DNA of 10,387 nt from Coriobacteriia bacterium (GCA_007123455.1 SKKZ01000115.1:1-10387); one strand, 5' to 3'. Positions 1-6,957 are shown, counted from the stretch's first letter. Notes: generated from the letters alone by a model not told the origin. Made by a program: numbers and translations.

Positions 1-4
1 ACCT

Positions 5-1018
5 CTATCGCGCGGGTGTACCCCCCGAGCCGTGTCGAGCAGGATGTGAAGTGCCCGGGCCCGTGTGCCACCGCCATGCATCGCCGACGATTGCACGCAG
101 ATCGCCGGATGTCGGCTTCCATCCAAGGTCGCGCTCGGCTTGCTCGGAACTGGCAACCAACACGGCAGGATCGCCCTCGCGACGCGGCCCCACCTTCACC
201 TCGACCTCATGTCCGGTGACCTCGGCACAGGTGCGCACCACCTCTAGATTCGAGTACCCGCGCCCGTTACCGAGGTTGAAGACAGCACCCGGGCCTCCCT
301 CGCCCAGACGCTCGAGCGCAAGACGGTGCGCCTCGGCGAGATCGCAGACGTGGATGTAGTCACGAACGCACGTACCATCCGGCGTCGGGTAGTCGCCTCC
401 GAAGACCTCGAACTCCGACTGGCCTGATCTTAGCGCCATCAGGAGTCTCGGGATGATGTGCGTCTCCGGCTCGTGAGCCTCGCCAAGCGTACCGTCCGGC
501 AGCGCCCCGGCGACATTGAAGTAGCGCAATCGTACCGATCGCAGACCGTGCGCGGACGCGTGCCAGTCGAGCAACCGCTCAAACATGAGCTTGGTAGCCC
601 CGTATACGTTGACGGGATGCGTCGGCGCATCCTCGGTGATCGGCACCTTCGACGGTTCACCGTAGACAGCGGCGGTGGATGAGAAGACGATCGAGTCGAC
701 GCCGTGGACACGCATGACCTCGAGCATCCGGGCCGGCTGGGCAACGTTTGCATCGAAGTACGCGCCGGGGTTCGTCTGCGACTCCGCAACCTCGATAAGC
801 CCTGCAAGGTGCATCACTGCGTCGCAACCCGGGAGTGAGCGCTCCAACACCGAGGTGTCACCGATCTCGGCACACACGAACTCCGCACGCTGATCTACGG
901 CCTCACGATGTCCGCGAACCAACGAGTCGACAACGATGACCTCGTGGCCGGCGTCAAGCAGGCGATGCGTGGTTATCGAGCCGATGTAGCCGGCACCACC
1001 GGTTACGAGAATCCTCAT
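5..1018 (-). CDS. galE: UDP-glucose 4-epimerase (GalE)
   Basis: Extended short-chain dehydrogenase that interconverts UDP-Glc and UDP-Gal (in some members UDP-GlcNAc and UDP-GalNAc) in the cytoplasm, using bound NAD. Visible: N-terminal Rossmann glycine motif TGGAGYIGS (residues 6-14), catalytic YGATK (Tyr139, Lys143), and FSSTAAVYGEP (112-122), where Thr115 stands at the usual catalytic Ser/Thr. Also present are the family motifs RYFNVAGA (165-172), VRDYIHVCDLA (218-228) and FNLGNGRGYS (247-256). The 337 aa are full family length and end at a TAG near the window edge. The ATG start follows a purine-rich GGTAGGCGG and lies 14 bases after the stop of the 2-epimerase gene, so the two are probably co-transcribed. 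The residue aligned by eye with E. coli Tyr299, which gates acceptance of N-acetylated sugars, looks like Leu287, so substrate range is unclear. Identity is secure; use in surface glycan supply is inferred from neighbours. Confidence 0.96.
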   Translation of the reverse strand: MRILVTGGAGYIGSITTHRLLDAGHEVIVVDSLVRGHREAVDQRAEFVCAEIGDTSVLERSLPGCDAVMHLAGLIEVAESQTNPGAYFDANVAQPARMLEVMRVHGVDSIVFSSTAAVYGEPSKVPITEDAPTHPVNVYGATKLMFERLLDWHASAHGLRSVRLRYFNVAGALPDGTLGEAHEPETHIIPRLLMALRSGQSEFEVFGGDYPTPDGTCVRDYIHVCDLAEAHRLALERLGEGGPGAVFNLGNGRGYSNLEVVRTCAEVTGHEVEVKVGPRREGDPAVLVASSEQAERDLGWKPTSGDLRAIVGDAWRWHTGPGTSHPARHGSGGTPAR

Positions 1019-1032
1019 CCGCCTACCCTATC

Positions 1033-2124
1033 TCATTCGAGCGGCGATATGCCGCGCCTCAGCGCACGTACGACTCGTTGCGAAACCGCCTTGTCCCAGC
1101 GCTTCGGGGTAATCCATTTACGCGGTCCCTCCATCGCTTCGTGGACCGCGGATGCGATCGCCTCGGGAGTCGCACCTGCAAGCCGGTTCGCACCAGCCTC
1201 GAGCGTGGCGACTCGCTCGGTGCAGCGGCGCACCGTCACGCACGGTGTGCCGAGCATACAGGCCTCCTCCTGCACGCCGCCCGAGTCCGTGACGACCACT
1301 GCCGCATCCCGCACGATGGCAAGCATGTCACGGTAAGGAACGCCGTCAACGATGCGGACCGGATCGTCGACGTGGATGCCGTGTGCCGCGAGCAGATTCG
1401 ACACACCGTGTGCATCCGGCATCAGGACCGGCATCCCCAATCCGCCCAAAGCATCGAAGATGGCCCGGCATCGGGTACGATCCTCCAAGTTATCGGGGCA
1501 GTGGAAGCTTGCAGCCACGTAACCCGATCGCGTAAGTCCGTAATCCGCCGCCGCATCCCGATCCCGCACTGACTCCGCATTCCTGATGACCGATTCGGCA
1601 AGAACGCTGCCGACGAGCACGACGCGATCGGAATCGACGCCCTCGGCGACCAGGTGTCCCATGCTCGCCTCGTCACAGGCAAGATGCAGGGCAGTCAAAC
1701 GCGATACCAAGACCCGATTGACCTCCTCTGGCACGGATAGATCGCCGCAACGCAGTCCGGCTTCGAGGTGCGCGATCGGTATGCTCCGCTTCGCAGCTGC
1801 GATCGCAAGAGCGAGGGTCGCATCGTGATCCCCAACGGCAAGCACAGCATCCGGACGCTCGGCATCGAGCAACTGCTCGAGAGCGATCAGGGATGCGCTT
1901 GTCTGAGCGGCAGAAGTGCCCTCGGCAATGTCCAGGAACCACTCGGGCGTGGGGACAGTGACGCCCCACAACGACACCAGGCCGGGCTCATCGGTCGGCA
2001 ATGCCCACTCGCGAGAGCCGGTGAACGCCACCTGCGCCGTGATGCCCGAGCGATCGAAGGTAGGAAGCAGGGGTGCGACCTTGATGAGGTTCGGACGCGC
2101 TCCTGCGAGAAGGATGATCCTCAC
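1033..2124 (-). CDS. UDP-N-acetylglucosamine 2-epimerase, WecB-like, divergent
   Basis: GT-B-fold epimerase family that converts UDP-GlcNAc to UDP-ManNAc for surface polysaccharide or wall polymer synthesis. Family features seen: N-terminal GARPNLIK (residues 8-15, Arg10 and Lys15 kept), AVGDHDAT with Asp99, HLEAGLR with Glu121, PEEVNR with Glu134, His208, TDSGGVQEEA (279-288) and TERVATLEAGAN (302-313). The 363 aa match the family length. It departs from the usual pattern at three substrate-site segments: RPE reads RPN, HRxEN reads HCPDN, and TERPE reads TERVA. It may therefore have altered substrate preference or be a paralogue. The start is GTG at 2124; the N-terminus aligns well there, although the only good purine run (AAAGGA) is about 14 bases upstream. 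A 90-base gap separates it from the amidase gene and 14 bases from galE. I leave the symbol blank because substrate is not settled. Confidence 0.85.
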   Translation of the reverse strand: MRIILLAGARPNLIKVAPLLPTFDRSGITAQVAFTGSREWALPTDEPGLVSLWGVTVPTPEWFLDIAEGTSAAQTSASLIALEQLLDAERPDAVLAVGDHDATLALAIAAAKRSIPIAHLEAGLRCGDLSVPEEVNRVLVSRLTALHLACDEASMGHLVAEGVDSDRVVLVGSVLAESVIRNAESVRDRDAAADYGLTRSGYVAASFHCPDNLEDRTRCRAIFDALGGLGMPVLMPDAHGVSNLLAAHGIHVDDPVRIVDGVPYRDMLAIVRDAAVVVTDSGGVQEEACMLGTPCVTVRRCTERVATLEAGANRLAGATPEAIASAVHEAMEGPRKWITPKRWDKAVSQRVVRALRRGISPLE

Positions 2125-2214
2125 GTGATCCGTTACCGTCCTTTGCCGCTCATCGGAGTGCCCTTGGCATATGAGTATCCCCAGAAGTGTCCCGGGTCTA
2201 GCGAGCTGGTGCCG

Positions 2215-3315
2215 TCATTCGTTCAGATACGCGATGATGCCGGTGGCCATACCTTCGGCTAGCTTATCCTGATAGTGCGGACTCGAGAGAAGCCGGTCTT
2301 CAACGGGGTTTGTCAGGAAGCCGCACTCGACGAGTACTGTCGGCACGGTCGACCAGTTGAATCCGGAGAGATCGTTCCGTTCGACTAGGCCCCGCGAGGA
2401 GCCTCCGGTGGACGCAACGACAGCGTCATGAATGAGCTCCGCAGCCCGGTGGCTCGGACCAGAGATCGGCTCCGTCCAGTCATTCTTCCCCGGATAGAGC
2501 ATGCTGACCCCAGCCTGGGAAGTGTCCGTGCTGCCGTCCGCGTGGACCCGGATGAAGAGCTCCGCTTGTGCGTCGTTGGCAATCCCCGCTCGTTCGGAGT
2601 TCGAGATGTTGACGTCGTTGGTCATACGAGTCATAACCACCGTCACTCCCGCGGACTCGAGGCGGGCCTTGAGGTTCATCGATATCTGAAGGACGATCTC
2701 GTACTCGGGCATGCGGGTCACCACGCCGGTGGTCCCACCGGTCACCTTGGGCTTAGTACGGTCGGAACCGGGCCCTATGGGTTCGTGCGATGAGTCCCCG
2801 TGGGCCTGGTGTCCCGGATCGATGACCACGACGGCCCCGGTGTGCTCACGTTGAGTGCTGGTTCCGGGGACCGCGGCAACCGTCACTCGGACGACGTCAC
2901 CGGCGTTGACAACTGTGCTTCCGACGGGTTCCTGGCGCTCGACGATTCGCGCGTCACCAACGGCATCAGCTACCAGTGAGGGATCTTCCTCGACCTGAAG
3001 TGTGACACCAGTGGCCTCGAGTAACACATGTGCTTCCGCAAGTGTCTTCCCGAGGAGATCAGGCACCTCGACCGCGATCGCGGTCTCGGATGATTCCTGA
3101 CTCGCTGGTGCCGAGGACTGATCGGGCGGAGTAGTCCAGGCCGGGTCGGCCGCGCTGCCTTCCGCATCGGGAGCCGGCGTGAGATTCCCGAGCGTGAACG
3201 CTGCGATTGCCAGCACCGACATCGCGACGAGTAAGCCCACGGCGAGAAGCCGTGTCCGCGCCCGAAGCCGGACGGCCTCATTCACACGATCTCGTGTCGA
3301 ACGTCTCATAGGCAT
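2215..3315 (-). CDS. Membrane-anchored PASTA domain N-acetylmuramoyl-L-alanine amidase
   Basis: Zinc amidase of the Amidase_3 (LytC/AmiC/CwlV) family, which cleaves the lactyl-L-Ala bond between glycan strand and stem peptide outside the membrane. Order: basic N-terminus (1-22), one hydrophobic segment (about 23-43) acting as anchor or uncleaved signal, a Ser/Pro/Ala-rich linker (45-78), one PASTA domain (about 82-148, VPDLLGKTLAEA onward), then the catalytic domain (161-366). Zinc-site residues by motif: His169 in VIDPGH, Glu204, His258 in IRVHADG; catalytic Glu330 in VECGF. PASTA domains are known to bind peptidoglycan or muropeptides, so here it probably targets the enzyme to the wall. The ATG at 3315 lies one base after the CCA end of the upstream tRNA, so the gene has no ordinary leader. 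A second ATG (codon 3) and a GTG at 3285 (codon 11, weak GAGA upstream) are alternatives. It is probably co-transcribed with the tRNA and followed by the two epimerase genes. Confidence 0.94.
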   Translation of the reverse strand: MPMRRSTRDRVNEAVRLRARTRLLAVGLLVAMSVLAIAAFTLGNLTPAPDAEGSAADPAWTTPPDQSSAPASQESSETAIAVEVPDLLGKTLAEAHVLLEATGVTLQVEEDPSLVADAVGDARIVERQEPVGSTVVNAGDVVRVTVAAVPGTSTQREHTGAVVVIDPGHQAHGDSSHEPIGPGSDRTKPKVTGGTTGVVTRMPEYEIVLQISMNLKARLESAGVTVVMTRMTNDVNISNSERAGIANDAQAELFIRVHADGSTDTSQAGVSMLYPGKNDWTEPISGPSHRAAELIHDAVVASTGGSSRGLVERNDLSGFNWSTVPTVLVECGFLTNPVEDRLLSSPHYQDKLAEGMATGIIAYLNE

Positions 3316-3316
3316 G

Positions 3317-3391
3317 TGGTGGGCCCGGCAGGATTCGAACCTGCAACCAAGGGATTATGAGTCCCCTGCTCCACCATTGAGCTACGGGCCC
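3317..3391 (-). tRNA. tRNA with CAT anticodon, probably tRNA-Ile2 (lysidine type)
   Basis: A complete 75-nt cloverleaf including encoded CCA. The acceptor stem GGGCCCG/CGGGCCC is fully paired. The D stem GCTC/GAGC has a 7-base loop, the anticodon loop is CTCATAA, the T arm is GCAGG-TTCGAAT-CCTGC, and the discriminator is A73. CAT can mean elongator Met, initiator Met or Ile2 (C34 changed to lysidine by TilS, reading AUA). The acceptor pairs C4-G69 and C5-G68, and the GACTCATAATC context, resemble E. coli tRNA-Ile2, and C4-G69/C5-G68 are known TilS determinants. It lacks the three G-C pairs of an initiator anticodon stem. Ile2 is therefore favoured over elongator Met. The CCA end is one base before the amidase start codon. 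Confidence 0.93.
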
Positions 3392-3416
3392 TTACGCGTG
3401 CAAACTGCATCGACAG

Positions 3417-3445
3417 ACTATAGCGCATTGTTGCGCCGTCCTCAT
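3417..3445 (-). promoter_or_regulatory. Probable promoter of the tRNA-Ile2/amidase unit
   Basis: Read on the minus strand, a -10 hexamer TATAGT (3417-3422) has five of six consensus bases. A weak -35 ATGAGG (3440-3445) lies 17 bases upstream. A start near 3410 would give a leader of about 18 bases before the tRNA. The -10 is convincing and the -35 is poor. It interlocks with the divergent tRNA-Asn promoter. Confidence 0.55.
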
Positions 3446-3459
3446 CTCATGTGTATCAT
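3431..3459 (+). promoter_or_regulatory. Probable sigma-70 promoter of tRNA-Asn
   Basis: TTGCGC (3431-3436), a 17-base spacer, then TATCAT (3454-3459) form a good sigma-70 match. The predicted start is near 3466, about 30 bases before the mature tRNA 5' end. Its -35 lies inside the spacer of the opposing tRNA-Ile2 promoter. Confidence 0.6.
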
Positions 3460-3469
3460 CTCCGAGGGT

Positions 3470-3487
3470 GTCGCACGCATGTGCGAC
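3470..3487 (+). other. Perfect stem-loop in the tRNA-Asn 5' leader
   Basis: GTCGCAC and GTGCGAC form a 7-bp perfect inverted repeat with a GCAT loop. It starts a few bases after the predicted transcription start and ends 8 bases before the tRNA. It may shape precursor processing by RNase P or be an operator-like palindrome; nothing in the sequence decides between these. Confidence 0.5.
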
Positions 3488-3495
3488 GCTTTCGT

Positions 3496-3570
3496 TCCTC
3501 GGTAGCTCAATGGTAGAGCATCCGGCTGTTAACCGGAGGGTTGTAGGTTCGAGTCCTACCCGAGGAGCCA
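3496..3570 (+). tRNA. tRNA-Asn(GTT)
   Basis: A 75-nt tRNA including encoded CCA, and the only plus-strand gene here. The acceptor stem TCCTCGG/CCGAGGA is fully paired, the D stem is GCTC/GAGC, the anticodon stem TCCGG/CCGGA carries loop CTGTTAA (anticodon GTT), and the T arm is GTAGG-TTCGAGT-CCTAC. The U1-A72 pair and G73 discriminator match known bacterial tRNA-Asn. It is divergent from tRNA-Ile2, convergent with rpoD, and followed 10 bases later by a strong hairpin terminator. Confidence 0.98.
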
Positions 3571-3580
3571 GAAACAATCC

Positions 3581-3602
3581 AGGCCGCCCAATCGGGCGGC
3601 CT
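3581..3602. terminator. Bidirectional hairpin terminator between tRNA-Asn and rpoD
   Basis: AGGCCGCCC (3581-3589) pairs perfectly with GGGCGGCCT (3594-3602) across a 4-base loop. No long T-run follows on either side: GTGTGCTC on the plus strand, GGATTGTTTC on the minus strand. Its position 10 bases past tRNA-Asn and about 65 bases past the rpoD stop fits a shared terminator for convergent transcripts. Confidence 0.8.
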
Positions 3603-3666
3603 GTGTGCTCCCAGGCCTGTCTTACCCGCAGGACCGACCCGATCGCGGAACGGATACTCCCGCGAC

Positions 3667-5100
3667 CTACTCCAGGTAGTCCTTCAGCTTGCTACTGCGG
3701 GACGGATGACGCAGCTTGCACAGGGTCTTCGACTCGATCTGGCGAATGCGCTCGCGCGTAACGCCGAACTCACGACCGACCTCTTCAAGCGTGCGCGGGT
3801 GTCCGTCGGTCAGCCCGAAACGCAACTCAATGACCTTGCGCTCCCGCTCCGACAGCCCGTCTAGTACCTTGGACAGCTGCTCCTGGAGCATCGAGAAACT
3901 GGCTGCCTCGGGAGGCACGACCGCCTCGCCGTCCTCGATGAAGTCGCCAAGCTGGCTATCTTCTTCCTCACCGATGGGCGTCTCGAGGCTCACCGGCTCC
4001 TGGCTGATCTTGAGGATCTCCCGTACGCGATCGGCGGACATATTGTCCATCTTCTCACCGATCTCTTCGGGCGTCGGCTCGCGACCAAGCTCCTGCAAGA
4101 GACTGCGCTGGACGCGGATCAGCTTGTTGATCGTCTCGACCATGTGTACCGGGATACGGATGGTGCGGGCCTGATCAGCGATCGCACGTGTGATAGCCTG
4201 GCGGATCCACCAGGTAGCGTACGTCGAGAACTTGAAGCCTTTCGTGTAGTCGAACTTCTCCACGGCGCGGATGAGGCCCAGATTGCCTTCCTGGATGAGG
4301 TCGAGGAAGAGCATGCCGCGTCCCACATAACGCTTCGCTATCGAAACCACCAGTCGCAGGTTCGCCTCAACGAGCTGCTGCTTTGCCTCGAGGCCTACGG
4401 CCTCGATGCGGTTGAGGCGACGGCGCTCCGCACGATCGAGGGTGATTCCCGCTTCCTCGGCCTCCTCGAGTTTCGCGGTGGCTTCGAGGCCGGCCTCTAT
4501 CTTCATCGCAAGATCGATCTCTTGCGCAGCGGTAAGGAGCGGCACCTTCCCTATCTCCTTGAGATACATCCGTACCGGATCACCGGTGAGGGGCGCCAGC
4601 GCTGTGTTGTCCGTCCGACGCTTCTTCTTCTTCGTCGCCTTCGCCGGCTTGGGAAGCGGTATCTCGATATGCTCCTTCTCCTCACGCGGAAGCTCGTCAT
4701 CGACGTCGGAGTGGTCATCTCCGGATTTCGATGAATCACCCACAGGGGCCTCGGCAGGTTCGTCGAGGATCTCGATGCCCTCCTCACGGAAGAACGTGTA
4801 GATCCGCTCGTACTGGTCGTCAGAGAGCTCGATATCGCTGATCGCGCTCTGAATCTCCTCCTCGGTGAGGTTTCCCTTGGAAGAACCCATCTTCGCGAGA
4901 ATCTTCACCTCGGAGAGCTCGAGTTCCGGTGGCCGTTTGACATCCTTTGCGACTGACCGACGCTTCTTCGAACTCGGCTTCTTCGCAGTCTCCTGCTCCA
5001 CTGCCTCCTGCTTCACTCCGCTGACATCAGCTGATGCCTCCGCCGGCGAGCGTTTCTTGGAGGTCTTCGTTTCCGACTTCTCTACCACTACTGATCCCAC
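3667..5100 (-). CDS. rpoD: RNA polymerase primary sigma factor (RpoD/SigA)
   Basis: Group 1 sigma-70 factor that directs RNA polymerase to housekeeping promoters. Domains in order: Lys/Ser/Glu-rich N-terminus (1-60), region 1.1-like segment (about 60-115), charged linker ending in a basic run near 157-162, region 1.2 (DPVRMYLKEIGKVPLLT, 174-190), region 2 (about 240-320, with the KGFKFSTYATWWIRQAI melting and -10 recognition segment at 287-303), region 3 (about 320-395), and region 4 (405-477) with the -35-reading helix-turn-helix at GREFGVTRERIRQIE (442-456). Full length, 477 aa from a GTG at 5100, which overlaps the dnaG end by 13 bases. A purine-rich GGAAG lies only 1 base before it. A GTG at codon 5 (5088), forming TAGTG with the dnaG stop and preceded by GGGA, is an equally plausible start (473 aa). 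Probably co-transcribed with dnaG. Confidence 0.98.
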   Translation of the reverse strand: MGSVVVEKSETKTSKKRSPAEASADVSGVKQEAVEQETAKKPSSKKRRSVAKDVKRPPELELSEVKILAKMGSSKGNLTEEEIQSAISDIELSDDQYERIYTFFREEGIEILDEPAEAPVGDSSKSGDDHSDVDDELPREEKEHIEIPLPKPAKATKKKKRRTDNTALAPLTGDPVRMYLKEIGKVPLLTAAQEIDLAMKIEAGLEATAKLEEAEEAGITLDRAERRRLNRIEAVGLEAKQQLVEANLRLVVSIAKRYVGRGMLFLDLIQEGNLGLIRAVEKFDYTKGFKFSTYATWWIRQAITRAIADQARTIRIPVHMVETINKLIRVQRSLLQELGREPTPEEIGEKMDNMSADRVREILKISQEPVSLETPIGEEEDSQLGDFIEDGEAVVPPEAASFSMLQEQLSKVLDGLSERERKVIELRFGLTDGHPRTLEEVGREFGVTRERIRQIESKTLCKLRHPSRSSKLKDYLE

Positions 5101-6953
5101 ACTTCCGCTTCTGATGGTACGGCTCCCTGTCGGAGCAGCGCATGTTCCGACTGCATAGCCGCGATCTCCTTGAACAATGTATCGGCCGCATCCGGGTCGC
5201 CTGCAGCTTCGAGCTTCTTCAGTTGTGCCTTCTTGTCCTTGATTAGACGTTCGAGTGCCAGTTCCTTGACCTTGGCCAGCGTCTGGCGGGCAACAGAGTG
5301 TACCTCCTCGGCCGGAGGTGCGTCTATGAGCAGACCGGTCAGGACGACAGCGGCACGATCATCGCTTCGTGAGACATGACGAAACAGATCATCGTCGACG
5401 GCGGTACCGGCTTCTACTACCTCGGCAAGCAACGTACGGGCCACCGGGTCGGCCAACAGCTCGGAATCAAGCAAAACCCGTGCCCCTGGACGTAGTGCGG
5501 GACTCGCAGCGACGAGACCGACGAGTGCACGCTCTGCACGTGCCGAGGCATCGAGCACTTCGGGTTCATCGCGCCTCGAATCACCCTTGTCCTCTGACTC
5601 CTCGTCCTCATCTCGCACGGTGACGGGTCGTGCCTTCTCGACCGCCCCACGCGCCGTCTCGAAGTCAACACGCAGACGGTCGGCCAAGTAGTTCGCGTAG
5701 TCGTGGCCGAGAATCGAGCCCTTCACGGGTGCGATGACTGCGGCAGCTTCAGCCAGGGCCTTTGCTCTTCCACCCGGTGTCGACAGGTCGTTGGCGGAGA
5801 GTCGACGCTCGATCGCGAAGCGAAGCAGCGGCTGAGCATCTGCGATGAGCGCATTCATCCCGCCGGCGCCGTGACGCTCCGCGTAGTCGGCCGGATCGAA
5901 ACCCTCGGGAATCACCGCGACAAACAACTCGACGCGTGAGGATCCCGACTCCGGGGTGATGCTCGCGTCGATGAACTCCGTGGCGCGATCGGCGGCCCTC
6001 AGACCCGCCTCATCCCCGTCGAACAGGTAGACGATCTTGTTCGCGAACCGTCCGAGCAGGCGAACGTGGCGCCGTGTCAGCGCGGTGCCGAGCGTGGCCA
6101 CGACGTTCTGCACGCCGCCTTCGTGGAGCGCTATGACATCCGTGTAGCCCTCCACCACAACAGCGGTCCCCGATGCGACCACCGTGGCTTTGGCCTGATC
6201 GATTCCGTAAAGATTGGCCGCCTTGTGGAATATCGGGGTCTCCGTCGAGTTCAGGTACTTGGGTTCACCCTGCCCGACCACGCGGCCCCCGAACGCGATC
6301 ACACGCCCGTTGAGATCGCGGATGGGGAACATGACCCGACCGAAGAAGCGGTCCTTCAGCCGAGACGCACTGGAGGCGTCTCCTTCGAAGGGAGGCAGGG
6401 CCAGGTTGGCCTCGATGACCTCCTCGGAAGAGAACCCCCCGGCCCGGAGGTGCTTCACGAGCGCCCCACGGCCCGGTGCGTAACCGAGGGTGAACCTGCG
6501 GGCGACATCGATACCGAATCCCCGGTCAGCCAGGTAGCTACGTGCCTCGACAACCTCCGGTTCCCGGGAGCGGGTCAGGACCTGATGGTAATACTCCGCC
6601 GCCGCATCGCACGCATCCATGAGGCGTTCGCGTCGCCCTCGCGGCAACCCGCCTCCTTCTTCGTGTATCTCGATGCGCGCCCGGTCCGCCAGCAGACGGA
6701 CCGCCTCCGGGAACTCCAGATGCTCGCGGCGCATGCTGAAGCCGAACACGTCTCCGCCCTCGCCGCAGCCGAAGCAGTGCCAGAGCTGTGTGGCCGGGTC
6801 CACCTTGAACGACGGGGTCTTCTCGCCGTGGAACGGACACAGGCCCCAGTAGAGGCGTCCCTTCTTCTTGAGAACGACGCTCTCTGAGATCAGGGGGACG
6901 ATGTCGGTCGCGTCGCGCACACGCGCGATGTCATCCTCGGGAATGCGACCCAC
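5088..6953 (-). CDS. dnaG: DNA primase (DnaG)
   Basis: Synthesises RNA primers for the lagging strand and origin firing, in contact with the replicative helicase. An N-terminal CHC2 zinc finger has Cys39, His42, Cys60 and Cys63. The RNA polymerase-like core carries the conserved PKYLNSTETPIFHK (231-244), followed by the TOPRIM domain with EGYTD (catalytic Glu268) and FDGDEAG (Asp312, Asp314). An acidic linker (about 447-466) leads to the C-terminal helicase-interaction domain (about 470-621). The 621 aa are typical. The start is GTG at 6953, supported by a near-perfect Shine-Dalgarno AAAGGAGG (6958-6965) four bases upstream and by good N-terminal alignment (IPEDDIARVRDATDIV). It follows the hppA terminator, so dnaG-rpoD is probably its own transcription unit. 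I found no convincing promoter hexamers in the gap. A small inverted repeat touches the Shine-Dalgarno. Confidence 0.98.
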   Translation of the reverse strand: MGRIPEDDIARVRDATDIVPLISESVVLKKKGRLYWGLCPFHGEKTPSFKVDPATQLWHCFGCGEGGDVFGFSMRREHLEFPEAVRLLADRARIEIHEEGGGLPRGRRERLMDACDAAAEYYHQVLTRSREPEVVEARSYLADRGFGIDVARRFTLGYAPGRGALVKHLRAGGFSSEEVIEANLALPPFEGDASSASRLKDRFFGRVMFPIRDLNGRVIAFGGRVVGQGEPKYLNSTETPIFHKAANLYGIDQAKATVVASGTAVVVEGYTDVIALHEGGVQNVVATLGTALTRRHVRLLGRFANKIVYLFDGDEAGLRAADRATEFIDASITPESGSSRVELFVAVIPEGFDPADYAERHGAGGMNALIADAQPLLRFAIERRLSANDLSTPGGRAKALAEAAAVIAPVKGSILGHDYANYLADRLRVDFETARGAVEKARPVTVRDEDEESEDKGDSRRDEPEVLDASARAERALVGLVAASPALRPGARVLLDSELLADPVARTLLAEVVEAGTAVDDDLFRHVSRSDDRAAVVLTGLLIDAPPAEEVHSVARQTLAKVKELALERLIKDKKAQLKKLEAAGDPDAADTLFKEIAAMQSEHALLRQGAVPSEAEVWDQ

Positions 6954-6957
6954 ACGG

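Noticed and set aside
2149..2175. Imperfect stem-loop (CTCAT/ATGAG plus TGCC/GGCA) in the amidase-epimerase gap
   Set aside because: It has an asymmetric internal loop and no T-run, and I found no convincing promoter in the 90-base gap either. Read-through into the epimerase is as likely.
3317..3570. The tRNA pair as an integration site for a mobile element
   Set aside because: No integrase, no repeated tRNA 3' fragment and no cargo genes are visible on either side.
3179..3577. Small frames on both strands giving peptides such as ARQDSNLQPRDYESP and RVGLEPTTLRLTAG
   Set aside because: These are the well-known false translations of tRNA genes read in either direction. The tRNA cloverleafs explain them.
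3643..3665. TCGCGG/CCGCGA inverted repeat just past the rpoD stop
   Set aside because: Six base pairs with an 11-base loop and no T-tract. The stronger hairpin at 3581-3602 is the better terminator.
3468..3761. A plus-strand frame containing SSMVEHPAVNRRVVGSSPTRGA-like sequence
   Set aside because: It is a read-through of tRNA-Asn and its terminator, another common spurious annotation.
6066..6887. A 273-codon plus-strand frame antisense to dnaG
   Set aside because: It lies wholly opposite conserved primase coding sequence, with no ribosome binding site or family motif.
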